Source of the DNA: Deinandra increscens subsp. villosa
Taxonomy: Eukaryota > Streptophyta > Magnoliopsida > Asterales > Asteraceae
Direction of reading: 5' to 3'
DNA: 64,000 nt
Assembly: GCA_039602395.1 (NCBI GenBank)
Contig: JBCNJP010000006.1
Span: 50,185,502-50,249,501 of the forward strand
A program made the position numbers and the translations under genes. Positions 32,400 to 44,509 of the stretch are shown here, piece after piece (within the stretch, counting starts at the first letter, position 1; every line of letters starts with the position of its first letter). The notes under the pieces were generated by a model that saw only the letters and a program-made list of their open reading frames with translations, was not told where the DNA came from and made no database searches.

Positions 32400-33842
32400 G
32401 TAACCCAACAAAGACTTCCTAGCTGAGTTTGAACCAATCAATCATGCTTTGATGGCCAAACAAGATTCCCTTTAAGATCAGGTAAATTCAATTCCTGAAT
32501 TTTAGAAAACTTATACAGCCCTGCTTGCATTGAACAAGTGACAAAGTACAGAAATCACAACACTGACCTGATTGATGAAGTTTCAAATTTGAATGAGTTA
32601 AAGGAATGCTTTAAGAAAACTGAGTCATCTTACATTTCTAAGATTGACAATTTAAACAAAGAATTTGAACAGTTAAAACAAACCAACTCAATTCTTGAAA
32701 CACAACTGGATGATTTGTTGTCAAAACTTGAAAAATCAAGAAAGGAAACCAAAGATGCTAAGGCTGAGGTTGATGTTCTTGAGATAAAACTGAAAGATGT
32801 TTTGTTCACTTGTGATAAGTTTCAAACTGCAAATTAGAAGGCTGAGAAATTATGGATGGGAGGGATGTATGGTAAAGCTGGTGTTGGCTACAACAATGTT
32901 GAGCCACCAATTGAATACTCACCTGCAATTGAACCAATTAAAGCTTTGAAAACAAACTGCAAAATTAGTCTGACTGTAGATGACACCTCATCACAGTCAA
33001 GCATTGGAAAATCTATTGAAACAAAGAAGCCTGAAGTCACTGATGCAAGTACATCTGCATTAGTTGACCAATCAAGAATTTTAAAACCATTAATTGTTGT
33101 GCCACCCCCAACTATCTATGAATCAAAGGATTCAAAAGTTAGAGGAAAACAACCTGAACAACCCAAGGGAAGTCAAACTCAAAGACTTGGTCAGCTAAAT
33201 TACAAGCAAACAACCAAAAATGAGTCTCCCAGGAAAAATGAGTTTTATGAAGCCAGAAGTCTTTGAGTGTGTATTTTGTGGTGAAAAAGGGCACTTTGTT
33301 GCCATGTGTCTGTTCAATCCATTGAGTAAAGTCCAACATCTTTCAAAACCAAAACCTGTTCAAAAACCAAAAACTGATTTTCAAAAGAAGCTCACAGGTA
33401 GAATCTCACCTGTGAAAAGTCAAACAATGAAGTATTTTGGATTTGAGTCTAACAGGATTTTAGTTGGAAATGAAAGAAATGGAAGTTTTTCTGTTTTGAA
33501 GCAAAATCGTTTTCCGACTGAAGTTCAAGCGGAACAACTCTCCGCTCGAACTCTAGTTTAACCAAAAAACTGAAATCAACCCAGATCAGCTACTACTCCC
33601 AAGCAGAGACCAAAAGTACATTTTGCTGAGGGGTTTGAACATTTTGAAATTCAAGAAAGAAGAAATCCCTCAAGAGGAAATACCACCTCAAGGGAAAGTT
33701 TTTCAAAAGACAAGAAATCTAACCAACCGGAACTTGTTGCTAGTTCAAGTGGAAGTTACTGTGTTCCACTTCAGGGTGAAAAACTTGAAACAAAACAACT
33801 ACTTTTCACAAATATTTTCACAATCACCTGAAAGAACTAGAT
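32400..33842 (+). pseudogene. gag: Copia fragment C2: gag coiled coil and zinc knuckle
   Basis: A coiled coil (32538-32837, LNKEFEQLKQTNSILETQLD) is followed after a TAG by a Ser/Pro-rich linker (32856-33266) and a CCHC knuckle CVFCGEKGHFVAMC in the next frame (33220-33561). The order coiled coil then knuckle is the same as in C1 and C4. The fragment lacks the N-terminal capsid part and ends at 33842 where a minus-strand gypsy LTR begins. Several stops and frame changes show decay. Confidence 0.65.
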
Positions 33843-35164
33843 TGTCACACCCTGAACTTTTGGGACCGGAGGCGTGTGACGTCATGGGATCATAGTCGTG
33901 GATACATAGAACGACCTCTATCAGGTTAATATACGTTTGAAAAACCAAGTATGTCATCAAATTTTCAGCGAAAAAATGTATTAAGACGACATTGTTTTAC
34001 AATACTAAAATATGAACTCTTCCAGAAATACTAAGATAAAGTAGTTGAGTCTTGAAATCGTTTTGACCAAGGATTTGAAAGGCAAGTGTTTCATAAGTTA
34101 TTTCATGATGATGAATGAGACTATGACTCCATAATGCAGGCCCTAAGGTTTGACGTCCCATTTGCATACGGTCTGGCTTTGTTACCTGAGAAATACATGA
34201 GTTTAAAAGGTCAACATAATGTTGGTGAGTTCACAGGTTTAGGATTCTATAAAATGCATTTGTAAAACAGTTGATGATATACAAGATATTATAATGGTTA
34301 CTCGTCATTGCATTGATCTACCTGTACCTTGATTTCAAACACTAACAGGTTTACCCAGCTATGGTAACTTCCCCCAAGAAATACCAATGGCATAGAATAA
34401 CTGACATGTACCCCGTGACTGTTACCGGTGAGTCAGAACTGGAGCGACCAGCTAGGGTAGGGTTGTCAACCAAAATAGATCTATTCACTAGTTATCGTTT
34501 CGTTAAAGGAACTAATTGAAATCAATTGTTGGTGGGATTTGTAGCAATATGTTGTACAACAAATTACTATGAAGGGGTATGAAAGAACAAATAACCAATA
34601 AGGCATAACAGTTGTACCATAATATCAAGTAAAGAGATTTGTTTGATCATGATTTCTCCCCCATATTATTTAAACAGTTTTAAAAGAAAGGGGCCGTGAA
34701 ACTCACGTTGTATATATTTGGAAAAATATATAAAGTTTAATGTTTCATGTATTTCTCCCCCATAGTTAAAACAGTAAAGGAAAAGGGGCCGTGAAACTCA
34801 CTTGATCAAGGTGATGATGAAAGCTGTATCGCGCTGGACGTAGCAAGTAAACCGTGTCCTAATTATAATTAATAAGACGGTTTTAAGGTACTATTTCAGT
34901 TGGATAATGTTCAGTTACCCAAATGATCCTGGTCGAGTCTTGACATAACGTTCCCGTTTGTATTGTTTGGAAAACCCGTTTGGAATATTTATTGTTCAAA
35001 TATATATTTAGGGTAATGAATATATTTATAGTCGAATAAATATATAACTTGTAGGAATAATTATAAATCATATAATTATTTAAGGTTATGAGAATATATA
35101 TTTAGATCAAGTTTTGACCATCAAGACAAATAATAAAGTATTATATTATTTGAAGTTCACGTTA
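33843..35164 (-). repeat. Partial gypsy LTR G4, reverse orientation
   Basis: On the minus strand the sequence ends ...GGGTGTGACA at 33843, as gypsy LTRs here do, but no primer site follows, so it is a solo or truncated LTR. It carries, on the minus strand, GAACTCACC with the CAACA/TGTTG hairpin (34210-34232) and two copies of a 65-base unit with GTGAGTTTCAC (34650-34715 and 34745-34810). Its other end is not seen; the Helitron-like start at 35165 may have split it. The candidate target duplication copy is TAGAT (33838-33842). Confidence 0.55.
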
Positions 35165-35730
35165 TCTATATAATACTAAAAGTTGAGCAATGCCACAATT
35201 TTGACACCATAATGAATGCTAAATCATAAATACGGTTTACTTGAGAGCAAGCGCTTGGTACTACATGCTTAAGCATTGTGTTTAATAAGATCATCATACA
35301 TGTCCATGCATCATCATCATGATGGTGAATGGTTGATTAAATATATCACAATAAATTTCTTACACTTATTTCAACCCATACGAATTCTCTAACCCCTTAT
35401 CATAACTCACGTATGAGTTGATGCTGACGATTAAATTTCATGATAAAGAAAACCATCGGAATTCTATATTGGTTGTTAATTGTTCATAAAGTGTATGTTA
35501 AATGACAATCTTTGGAGTTCTTGCAACTCATAGAAATAAATTGATCTTATTTAAGTTTTAGCTTCTACAAGGTTCTAAAGATGTATATAAAACCATCTAC
35601 GATTGGTTGTCAACCCCCCTCCCCCGTTCCTCCGCCACCTCACCCGTCGGACCTCCTACGTCGTGTAAGTTCATATTTATTACGTGTCCATGTTTATGCA
35701 ATTTAAATGTTAATTTACCTATGGTTGTAT

Positions 35731-35855
35731 CCGGTGGGAAGAAAATGTACCACCGGAGGGTAAACGCCTTTTGGTTGCATCCGGTGGGAAGAAAATGTAC
35801 CACCGGAGGCTCTGTCCCTATGCTTACTTCCGGTGGGAAAAAAATGTACCACCGG
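35731..35855 (+). repeat. Three tandem 26-base hairpins
   Basis: Hairpins 35731-35756, 35781-35806 and 35830-35855 each have arms CCGGTGG and CCACCGG around GAAGAAAATGTA (one A change in the third). The period is 50 and 49 bases and the spacers are unrelated. Function is unknown. Confidence 0.85.
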
Positions 35856-35955
35856 AGACTCGCAAAATACCAAGTTTATTACATATCATCCGAATATTAC
35901 ATTTTTTATTACATGTTTACCTCTTGATTTTCTTCCTTTTGTTTCTTCTGCCCAG

Positions 35956-36027
35956 GTTCTTTCGTTGCTTGTAGCTGGCCAATATGGGTTTGATTATCGT
36001 GCACTTCAAGTTGCGACAGGTGGATTG
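35956..36027 (+). other. Possible captured or leader exon (72 bp)
   Basis: CTGCCCAG|G at 35955 and G|GTAAGT at 36028 delimit a 72-base stretch that is open in frame (GQYGFDYRALQVATGGL). An upstream donor-like GTAAGT lies near 35665 after a CT/CCG-rich leader. I do not recognise the peptide. Confidence 0.35.
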
Positions 36028-36319
36028 GTAAGTCTTCGTTTTTGTCAACGGGTCCACTGCATGGATCTTCACTGTTGCGGTTACTTCGCTTCGAACCCCT
36101 TCTCCGGTGACTAGAGTTGTCGCCTGTTTTTTCCCGGCTTGCAATGTAATGCATAGTGCTCGGGCATAACAATCAAGAGAATCAAACAATGAATAAATTG
36201 GTTAAATAAGACACCGGTTATGATTATGACATTTGAATTGAATCGTTATATTATTATTATGGTATTGTTTGAAGAGGTGGAAAAAATACTAAACGACTTA
36301 ATATTAAAAGGTTTGGACC

Positions 36320-36479
36320 ACAAGTGAAAATAAATTATACGCGGACCGTGACTGACCCGACCCATTGACTGTATTTACATTATCATCGGGTTGGGTTACA
36401 CAAGTGAAAATAAATTATACGCGGATCGTGTCTGACCCGACCCGTTGACTGTATTTACGTTATCATCGGGTTGGGTTAT
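36320..36479. repeat. 80-bp tandem duplication
   Basis: Two adjacent copies beginning CAAGTGAAAATAAATTATAC at 36321 and 36401, with few differences, both containing CTGACCCGACCC and ATCATCGGGTTGGGTTA. A second short duplication (ATCAGGAATTGCATT.TAACCCG) follows at about 36508-36560. Confidence 0.85.
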
Positions 36480-36561
36480 TCGGACGTTATGAGAGGTTCG
36501 TTGTACATCAGGAATTGCATTGTAACCCGGTGTATATCAGGAATTGCATTATAACCCGTTT

Positions 36562-39284
36562 ACTGATTTTCCTTTATCATCCGTTTGGCTTAAACGTAAA
36601 ATTATGTCTTTCAATTGACGCTGTAATTGAAGTTATTTAGAAATATATAAACGGTTTAACTCACATTTCACAGCCAGAAAATGGATAGATTTGAAAAGGC
36701 ATAGATAGTATCGACAAAATCTATCTGTTGTTTAACACAGAATCTTAAAACCAACACACAAAAAACACATCTGATGGAAACAAATGAATACACTTTCACT
36801 CAAAGAAAGACGGTAGCATAGATTGACTGACCATTTAATTATAAGTTGTATCTGAATCATGGATCTGACAAATTCAGACCTCAAAATGGTGGCGATGAAC
36901 TCACCTGTGGCGAATGAGTCCCTGATTTGGTCTTCCGTTACAACGATCTGACCCCACACGATGTTCCAGATGCCGCCGATGAAGAAGATGGCAGCGACCT
37001 AATTACCAACTCATCAGAAGCCGGGCCGATTAAGACGGCGTCAATGACAAAGAAGATGGGACGAAGGGCTTCGTGAGTTGTTGGCTGCGCCCAATGGGTT
37101 GGGTGTACTTTGGAGTTAGGGTTACTAAATTCTTTTTGGTTTCACGGATGGGTATCCGAAATGCCCTAACTTTTCCAAAAACACTATCCGGGCCCGAATC
37201 CAAAAAATGCGGATATCCGAATATTTTGGTATTCTGGGAGCCCAAATGTCGGATATTTTGGGCTCGGTTTTGGATTCATATATTTTTTAGCACCCCTCAT
37301 TTCAAATAATTCATTGTTTATTATGGTTTTTAACATGGTTAGGTATTCTAATTTTGATAGTAATTTTTATTGTGTTTAACATTTATAATATGTGAGATTT
37401 GGCTGAAACGTTCTGAGCATTTTTAAAAATAAGATTTCCCAGTTTGAAATTTGGCTTAATATATTAAAATTTACACCTTCGAAAATTGCCACCTTCAACT
37501 AAGTGATAAAGAAATGAACATTCTATAAAAGTGCCATGGTTAGTGTTCTTAACAGACAAACTATTCTTAACCATGGAATTAGAACACCTTTAATTATATA
37601 TGAGAATGCTACATGCCCTTTTAATTTGCTGATGGTTTTATAACGTGTTTCGAAGTTTAATTATGTATGTATGTGTTACAAACTAGTAATATAAATGTTA
37701 CCATAAAGATAGTAAAACGTGTTTAATGACATATTAGCGTGTTACAAATACAAATGCCAGATAACAAATCTGGTAATGTGGTACGTTCTCTTATATATGT
37801 AATAGTCTTAGTATGGTCTAAACATTGAATTGTTAATGTAACCAGTTTTGGTATATGTAAGCATGTTTATCTAGCGAAAATGAAAATAAGTATATTTGGT
37901 TTAGCGAAAATAAATATGAGTATATTTTAATATGCAGTAGGTTCTGTTGTCCATTTTAAGAGTCACAATTTAAAACATTTGACCAACATATGAGCATGCT
38001 ACAAATAGAAATGTTACAAAACAGTCCTGGTAATGTAACACGTAACTCCACCGTAAGTTTACGAGGTGAATCCAAGTTAAAAGAGCATGTAATTTGGTGA
38101 TGTTTTTAGAGTTCATAAATATTAGATTTTGTTAAAAAAAAATTGAGTACGGTTAGATTTGAGTTTACCTGTTATATTAACAAATGTGGGCATCTTGGAG
38201 TCAATAGGATCTTTGTTCCGTTAGATTGATATGGTTATAAAAAATGGAAGCCACTAACGTGTAATGCTCGCGTGATTTATTTGTTTGTAACAAAATTACT
38301 AAGTTCTACGTAAATGAGGATGATATAACCCGTGTTGATGAATTTTCACTGTATCGTCCCATTTAGTGTGAACGTTTTTTTAGCTAAATGATTTCCTGAT
38401 TTGGCTATTCCGTTTTTTTCTCCCCGTTGTGATAAACTATACCCGATGGTATATGGCCACTTCATACGCGGTCTTATGAGGTAGGGTACTAATGTTGTCG
38501 GGATTGTACCTGTGGCTTCTGTAGCGCCTATTAACTCTGCTTTGGTTATGTATATCATATTTAAATAAAAGATTACATGTATATTACATCTTTATATATT
38601 TGGAATATGAGAATATGTGTATGAATTATTGATCTAAGTCTTACATATTTTCAATTATCGATGCCACACAAAATTAGCTTAGCGGCCCACATAGTTCTTC
38701 TGACATTGTTTCAGGTATTATTAGCGATGGGAGGTTATTTTAAGGTTTGCTACTCTTCCTCTTACGCCCGGTTAATAGCTCAACTTGAAGGAGCCGGTGG
38801 GTGTTTTGGGCAAATTAATGGGTTTAAAGTCCCGACATTCATTTAGCCTCCTCAATTTCCCTCATTGCATTTAGTATCGTCGTGTTATTACTCATGTACT
38901 TAATGGCCGGCCGTTTCTTCAGCCCGGAGGTCTCCCTGGTACCTATTAAAGGGTGTCAATCTCACCTAAAGCTACGTCTTACTTTCATCCATCCGTATAG
39001 CAAGGAAGATAAAGGAATATTGGAATGTCGAAGCGACCCATTGGAGAGGTGTTACAGGGCCTTGAAGCATCAGGTTCCTGTTTTGAAGACTTGGGTTTAG
39101 GGTACTCCGGCCCTTTGTTTGTCATGGTGTGTAGAGGGTGGGATTGCAACAGCGTTACTGTACGGTATATGAGTACAGATTACATCTTATCTGACAATGA
39201 TGTTAGTGACTTCTTCCATTTTTAGTTTTACTATCTGATATTTACTTTTATTGTAATGGTGATCAGTAAAGTTTTGTCGTCTTT
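36562..39284. other. No clear gene
   Basis: AT-rich sequence with only short frames. Frames at 38661-39230 lie just upstream of the RPA-like exons and may be their decayed first exons, but I see no RPA motif in them. The 37140-37290 stretch repeats GGATATCCGA-like words. Confidence 0.4.
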
Positions 39285-41887
39285 AGGGCCATTGTATTCA
39301 TGCGACTGCCAGAAGCAACATTGTGCACTACTTTGTGGATAAACTGGTTGAAGGGGGTGTATGTGTTGAAGGATTTTTTCAGTTCAGAATAACCGGAGTG
39401 AATACCGTATACTGAAGGACAGTCGGTTTATGATTGAACTTCAGGGTTCAATAGTGGTTAGGAAGGTTCTTGGGGTCCATGAAGGTTTTGTGCGCCATCC
39501 TTTTTCAATAGTAGAACTTGAAGATTTACAAGTTACTGGTAACAAGTACTTTGTTGGTATGTTCTGTTTGTATGTCAACCGTTGATATGTAAATTGTTGT
39601 CTCATTTCTGCATTTGTTTGCCCAATTGTGCCGTTTCGTATTTATGATTAATCTTCTTAAAAACGGATTTCTTTTATTGGTTATCATATGAGATGTTTCT
39701 TTAGGTTGAGGTTGTTCTGTTTTTACTGTTGTTGATTGTGACTTCTCTTTTTTGTTGTGTCTTCCATTTTACACGGATGTGATAGGCTACGTTTTAAGTG
39801 TTGGGTCTGTAATAAAGTAGGCTAGCGGGAGGGAGACTTTAGAATTTCAGCTGCATAACGAACGGTAACATTATCTATCCCTGACAGTTTTATCTAAAGT
39901 AAACCATGTTTGATTTTGATACCTTCTTAACAGTGGCCGCTATGTCCCGGCAACACTGCGGGGGAAGCTTGGAGAGGCCTTCCTTCAACAGAAACAAAAG
40001 AAAACAGGCCCCTATGCAGTCATATTGACGTCAATGAGCATCAAATATTACCTTGGTATGTGTACCGCTCTTTAGAACCTTATGTGAATTACACGGGTTA
40101 CACTGTTAATAGTGTTTCCTTGCAGGTGGCCTTACACTGTCCAGCTCATCTTCTACGCTAATCCTGGACTCCAATAGTATACCATTGCTGGGAAAATTGA
40201 ATGCATCGTTAAGGTACTGTGAAGTAAAGCTATCCGTGTCAGCTTTTGCTTAGCATTTTCTCTGCTGCTCTCACCCTCTACTCTGTATTCATAGACATGT
40301 TGACTTGCGTCAAGAGCCACAATCAGTTGGTGAGCAGTCGCACAAAGCCGGTACACTAGGTGAACTATTGCAAATGGCACGACAGAACAAAAACCAGGTT
40401 CCTCATATCGCAATCTGTTTTTCCCATTTCTATCTTGGGTTTATTACGTTGTATGATGTTTACGTGTTTCTCTGTACTTGGAACATGCAGCGTTTTTTAG
40501 AGGTGCCCTAACGGTAACGAATGTGCCCGTGAAAAACAGTTGGTTCAACTTCACATGCAATGGTGGGCGTTGTCGGAAACGTGTGGTTCGAAAGAATGGG
40601 ATTTTCTGGTGTGAGGCATGTGACATGCCTGTTATGTTTCCACGGGCACGGTACAAACGATTTGTTGCCTTTCCTATTGTAGCATATTCTTTATGTGCTT
40701 GGTCTATAAAACTAACCTCTGTTTAACGGATACCATAGGTACAGGCTGTAACTTGATGTAAAGGATGAAACGGCGCACGTTGTTATTGTTTTGTTTGATG
40801 AATGTGGTGAACATCTGTTAAAGCGAACAGCGAAATCGTTGCTCGATGATCAGGTAATGGTTTGTGCCCCTCGGTTAGTAGTTTACCCCCGATGGGCTGC
40901 TTTCCTTTTTCAATTGTGTTTATGGGCTGCTGTGTCTAGGATGCGGTTGAAGATGACAGGGTGCTCCCGAATGTGCTGAAGAATTGGTTGGCCAAACGTT
41001 TGTGGTTGAATTAAAAGCTCGGACTTACTACCAGTACGGGGAGTATGAGAGCTTTAACTGTGCTCAAGTTTTGCTTGGAGACGCACCCGAGCTGCCGCTT
41101 GGCTGTGGGCGGCAAGAGAATCCTGAAGTTATGGCAAAGGAATCCTCCTCTTCCACGGGCCTGAAGCATGATGAGTTTGAGGTGGTTACGCCCGCAAAGA
41201 AGTCAGAAGGAAAAGGGAAAACAATGTATGTGTTATGTCAGCTGTGTCGTCCTGTTTAGTGATGCATTGTTTTAACTCCTGGCTACTATTGTCATGAATT
41301 TACAGTGATCCAGTAGCTGCTGCAGTTGCTTTGGGGGATACAGTGGTAGGTGGAGGGATTAATGAAAACACAACCACGGAAGCGGCCTTCACATCGCCTC
41401 TAAAAACTAGTGTAGAGGGTGGGGTATCAGCCGACATGGCATCCAGTAAGCGCCTGAGGAAAGCAGCTTCAGCAGCCAGTCCTTCAGGAGATACAACCAC
41501 CAATGCATGTATCCTGTTAGTGTCGTCTTTACGCATGTCTTGTTACTTTGTTTCCCCAGCCTTAACATGTAGTGGCTGCTTTGCAGGGATTACCATGTTG
41601 ATGCGAGTCACGAATCTGTGGAGGACGAATTTACAGATGACCATTTAACGGCCTCTGCTAGGGGAAGGCCTCGGTAAGCTCCTGCCTTTTTGATACGTGT
41701 GTTGTGCCTTCCACTTACTTGCTGATTCTCTTATTTATTGTATAGCTGAAGTTAGAACCTTTATAATAGTGTGTTATTATTGTCGGGCATGTAAGAATGT
41801 TGGTCTGATTATTCTCTGATATGAATTGGGCTTTATTGTCGTTTTTGCAGTCGCGTCCATATAATCGACTCGGAGGATGAAGACTGA
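39285..41887 (+). pseudogene. Helitron RPA-like (single-strand DNA-binding) pseudogene, multi-exon
   Basis: Exon 1 (39285-39556, after CTTTAG) encodes an OB-fold region: GHCIHATARSNIVHYFVDKLVEGG then, after small frameshifts, SEYRILKDSRFMIELQG and HPFSIVELEDLQVTGNKYFV. Exon 2 starts at about 39787 (GYVLSVGSV, LEFQLHNERG). Later exons give the C-terminal RPA zinc region (NFTCNGGRCRKR ... FWCEACDMPV, 40545-40635), YRLDVKDETAHVVIVLFDECGEHLL (40740-40850), VGQTFVVELKARTYYQYGEYESFNC (40985-41060) and an acidic end RVHIIDSEDED (stop 41885-41887). Plant Helitrons often carry such RPA70-like genes, presumed to coat single strands during rolling-circle transposition. Frameshifts and stops make it non-functional. 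Confidence 0.75.
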
Positions 41888-43181
41888 TGTGCAGAAACTT
41901 GTGAAGGGTTTTGAATATGTGTGTGATTCGAAGTGCTCCCAGTAATGACAGCCACCTTCCAACTGAGAATAAAATATTAGTTCTTTTTTACTCTACCGTT
42001 GTTTGATCTATCGAAACATTGTTTTTTATTTGGTTGGCCAACTTTTTTTTCAAGTAATTATGTTTTGGTGTAGCACCCATTTCCTCAATCACCTATTATG
42101 TTTTATTAATTGAGCCTTACTTATAAAGCATGTTGTGCCTAAACGATTTGTAGGGCGACTATATCGAAGGTCAAAGGCGATATCATTTCTATGAACAACT
42201 TAAATTGTGCTTCTGGTATCAACTTTAGTATGGTAGCTTCTGTGTTTTGTGTCTTTTAGTCTAGAATCTTCGGTTGCCTTTAGGCTAAACATAATTGGGC
42301 TTGCCAATAGCAACCAAAACAATTTATGACAGTACACATGTGATCATATATTATGGGTTTAACAACCGAACATTGCAAAGAGGGTAACCATAAAATCTTC
42401 AAACAGTTCCGTGTATTCCATCTTTGGTTCTTGATAATGTAACTATGTAGGCTATTGTAATTGTAACAAAAAGCACTCTTAAAATGAAAAGCTGACAAAT
42501 CGTATTGTAAGTCGTCATTTCATCCTTTGGTATTGTGGTTGTATGGTAGCTGTGCCTTAATAGTGTATTAGGTAATATGAATTGCTAGGCGCTACTAACA
42601 TAGGAGACGTCTTCAAAATATACCCACGCTGTCTGCCCTCCTCGAAATATATCCAGAATGCGTATGCATGGTCTACTTAGTCTTGCCACATGAAGAAGTT
42701 AGTTTAATGCACCACATGTGCCTGTTAATGCAGGGTCGGTATGCTGTCATCGCTTATGTGGTTATCCTCTTATGTCTTATGTAAGAATTAATGGAGGCCT
42801 GTAGTGTTGTATTGTGGTATGGTCTTACATCATTGTGGCTATACTAAATAAGACACACTCGTTTATTATAGGGGACCTTGGGGTATAAATTTTGGGAAAA
42901 CTGCTCCCCTGTTTAATTTGATGTGCTAACCTGTATCGTTTTACAGTTAGTACCCAGTTAGTACAATATATAAAGTAAAGTGCTATATTATGTAATTTAG
43001 GATATTTATGAGTCCTTCTGTGTTTATATATCATTTATATGTCATTATTGACAGCTCATGGCACGACTGTCATCATTGCTGTCATTAACCTGTTAGCTCT
43101 TAGCTTTCCTCCCAGGCTCTCTGGCTCGCAGCCTAACCTTTAAAGATAAAACTTATATTCTGGGTTTTTAGATATATTGGT
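41888..43181. other. No gene seen between RPA-like and Rep-helicase genes
   Basis: About 1.3 kb of AT-rich sequence with only short random frames; probably 3' end of the RPA-like gene and promoter of the next gene. Confidence 0.4.
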
Positions 43182-43315
43182 TTGTTAGATAGAAGAGCAT
43201 TCAACCATCACATACCATTTTCATTGAACTTCACTCACCGTTTAAGGCCAAAGAGGACAGTCTCGGTATTGGATGTTTCAAAGTCACGTAGTCTGGAGTA
43301 TGTTTGTGAACATAT

Positions 43316-43813
43316 TTGTGTTCTCCCTTACCTTCACTGCTGTATAGTTGTAATTGTACACTTCATATGATGTTGGGACAGGGATTCAAACTGCAACATA
43401 GCACATCCGTCGCATCTGATGGGAAGATCCAACATTTTTGTGGCCTGCAAATAATAGAGCCTGCTCCACGAACCATTCAGCGTAAGGAGTTTGTATTGAG
43501 CAACGGAATGGTGCAGCCATACTGTGGCCTGCGAATAATAGAGGCTAATCATACTATCGAGGTATCACAACCTATATATGGGTCAGCGGATTCAACATTG
43601 CAGCACGCCAACCGGGAGGTGGGGGGTAGTGGTCAGCTTAATCATCCATACCATGGTCTTCGAAAGCGTGAGGCTAAAGATATCACCCAGATACCACAGG
43701 TGGTATGTGGGGCAGCGAACTCTACTTTGCAGGCCATCAATCAAGATATGGCGGGGGCTAGCCGACCTGATATTAGCAACTGTAAGCGCAAAAGGAGGTC
43801 AATAGCAGGTTAG
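43316..43813 (+). CDS. Repeat-containing ORF upstream of the Rep-helicase
   Basis: An open frame of 165 codons; the useful part starts at Met 43370. It holds three imperfect copies of a roughly 40-residue unit: HFCGLQIIEP, QPYCGLRIIEANHTIEVSQPIYGSADSTLQ-type and HPYHGLRKREAKDITQIPQVVCGAANSTLQ. It ends in a basic stretch (CKRKRRS). Short exon-like pieces follow (around 43920, 44047, 44277, 44401), each after an AG, so this may be the first large exon of the Helitron Rep gene. I do not recognise the repeat. Confidence 0.4.
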   Translation: MCSPLPSLLYSCNCTLHMMLGQGFKLQHSTSVASDGKIQHFCGLQIIEPAPRTIQRKEFVLSNGMVQPYCGLRIIEANHTIEVSQPIYGSADSTLQHANREVGGSGQLNHPYHGLRKREAKDITQIPQVVCGAANSTLQAINQDMAGASRPDISNCKRKRRSIAG

Positions 43814-44509
43814 ATACCACCTTTTGAAGGCTTATGTGTTCGGTGTCAATCAGTTATTTTTGTAATATGCATCGCGACAAAAAATAAACCGGATTTCCTA
43901 ATTGCTTTCCTATGTCCTACGCAGCCCAATCCTCTCCGGGGCCAGCTAGCCCAAATTTTAAAACAGATCCCTTGCTTTCGCAACTTTATGTTATGCTATT
44001 TATTCATACTACTTAATTGTTATGTTCACTTAAGATATTGGCTTGCAGGAGGTGTTCCTGGGATGACATCAAAGGCTAGGAGAAAGCAACCACGAAGCAC
44101 ATGTTTTGCCACGTTACTAATCTCCTTTGCCAACATTTTCTTTTATAGGACCTACTTGGTTTGGCCAGCATGCAATCCCCTTTGTGAACAATGCCTTGCA
44201 TACTACTGTCTGTCAATATGCGAATTTCACATTCGTTTAACTTTGTACCTGCCCGGTTAAAAGAACAATTGTATTCGCAGGGTACGGTGATCCGTCCTCA
44301 AGCACGAATAGTAAACTCCGCAACAAACGAGGTTCGTCTCCACTTTCATACCTTATAGTTGATTGGGCTATCATTGTTTTTTACACGTTTCCAATGAATA
44401 GTAGGCTTTTGGGAGCTGTAAAGCTTCATCCTCCGTTAATTGTGCGTTTACAAAAGATTCTGTAAAGCTTCACCCCCAGCCTCATAGATCTTTACTAGAA
44501 AGGGAAAAT

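Noticed and set aside
36590..37310. Minus-strand frames 36732-36959 and 37030-37245 as a host gene
   Set aside because: Short, no motif, adjacent to repeats.
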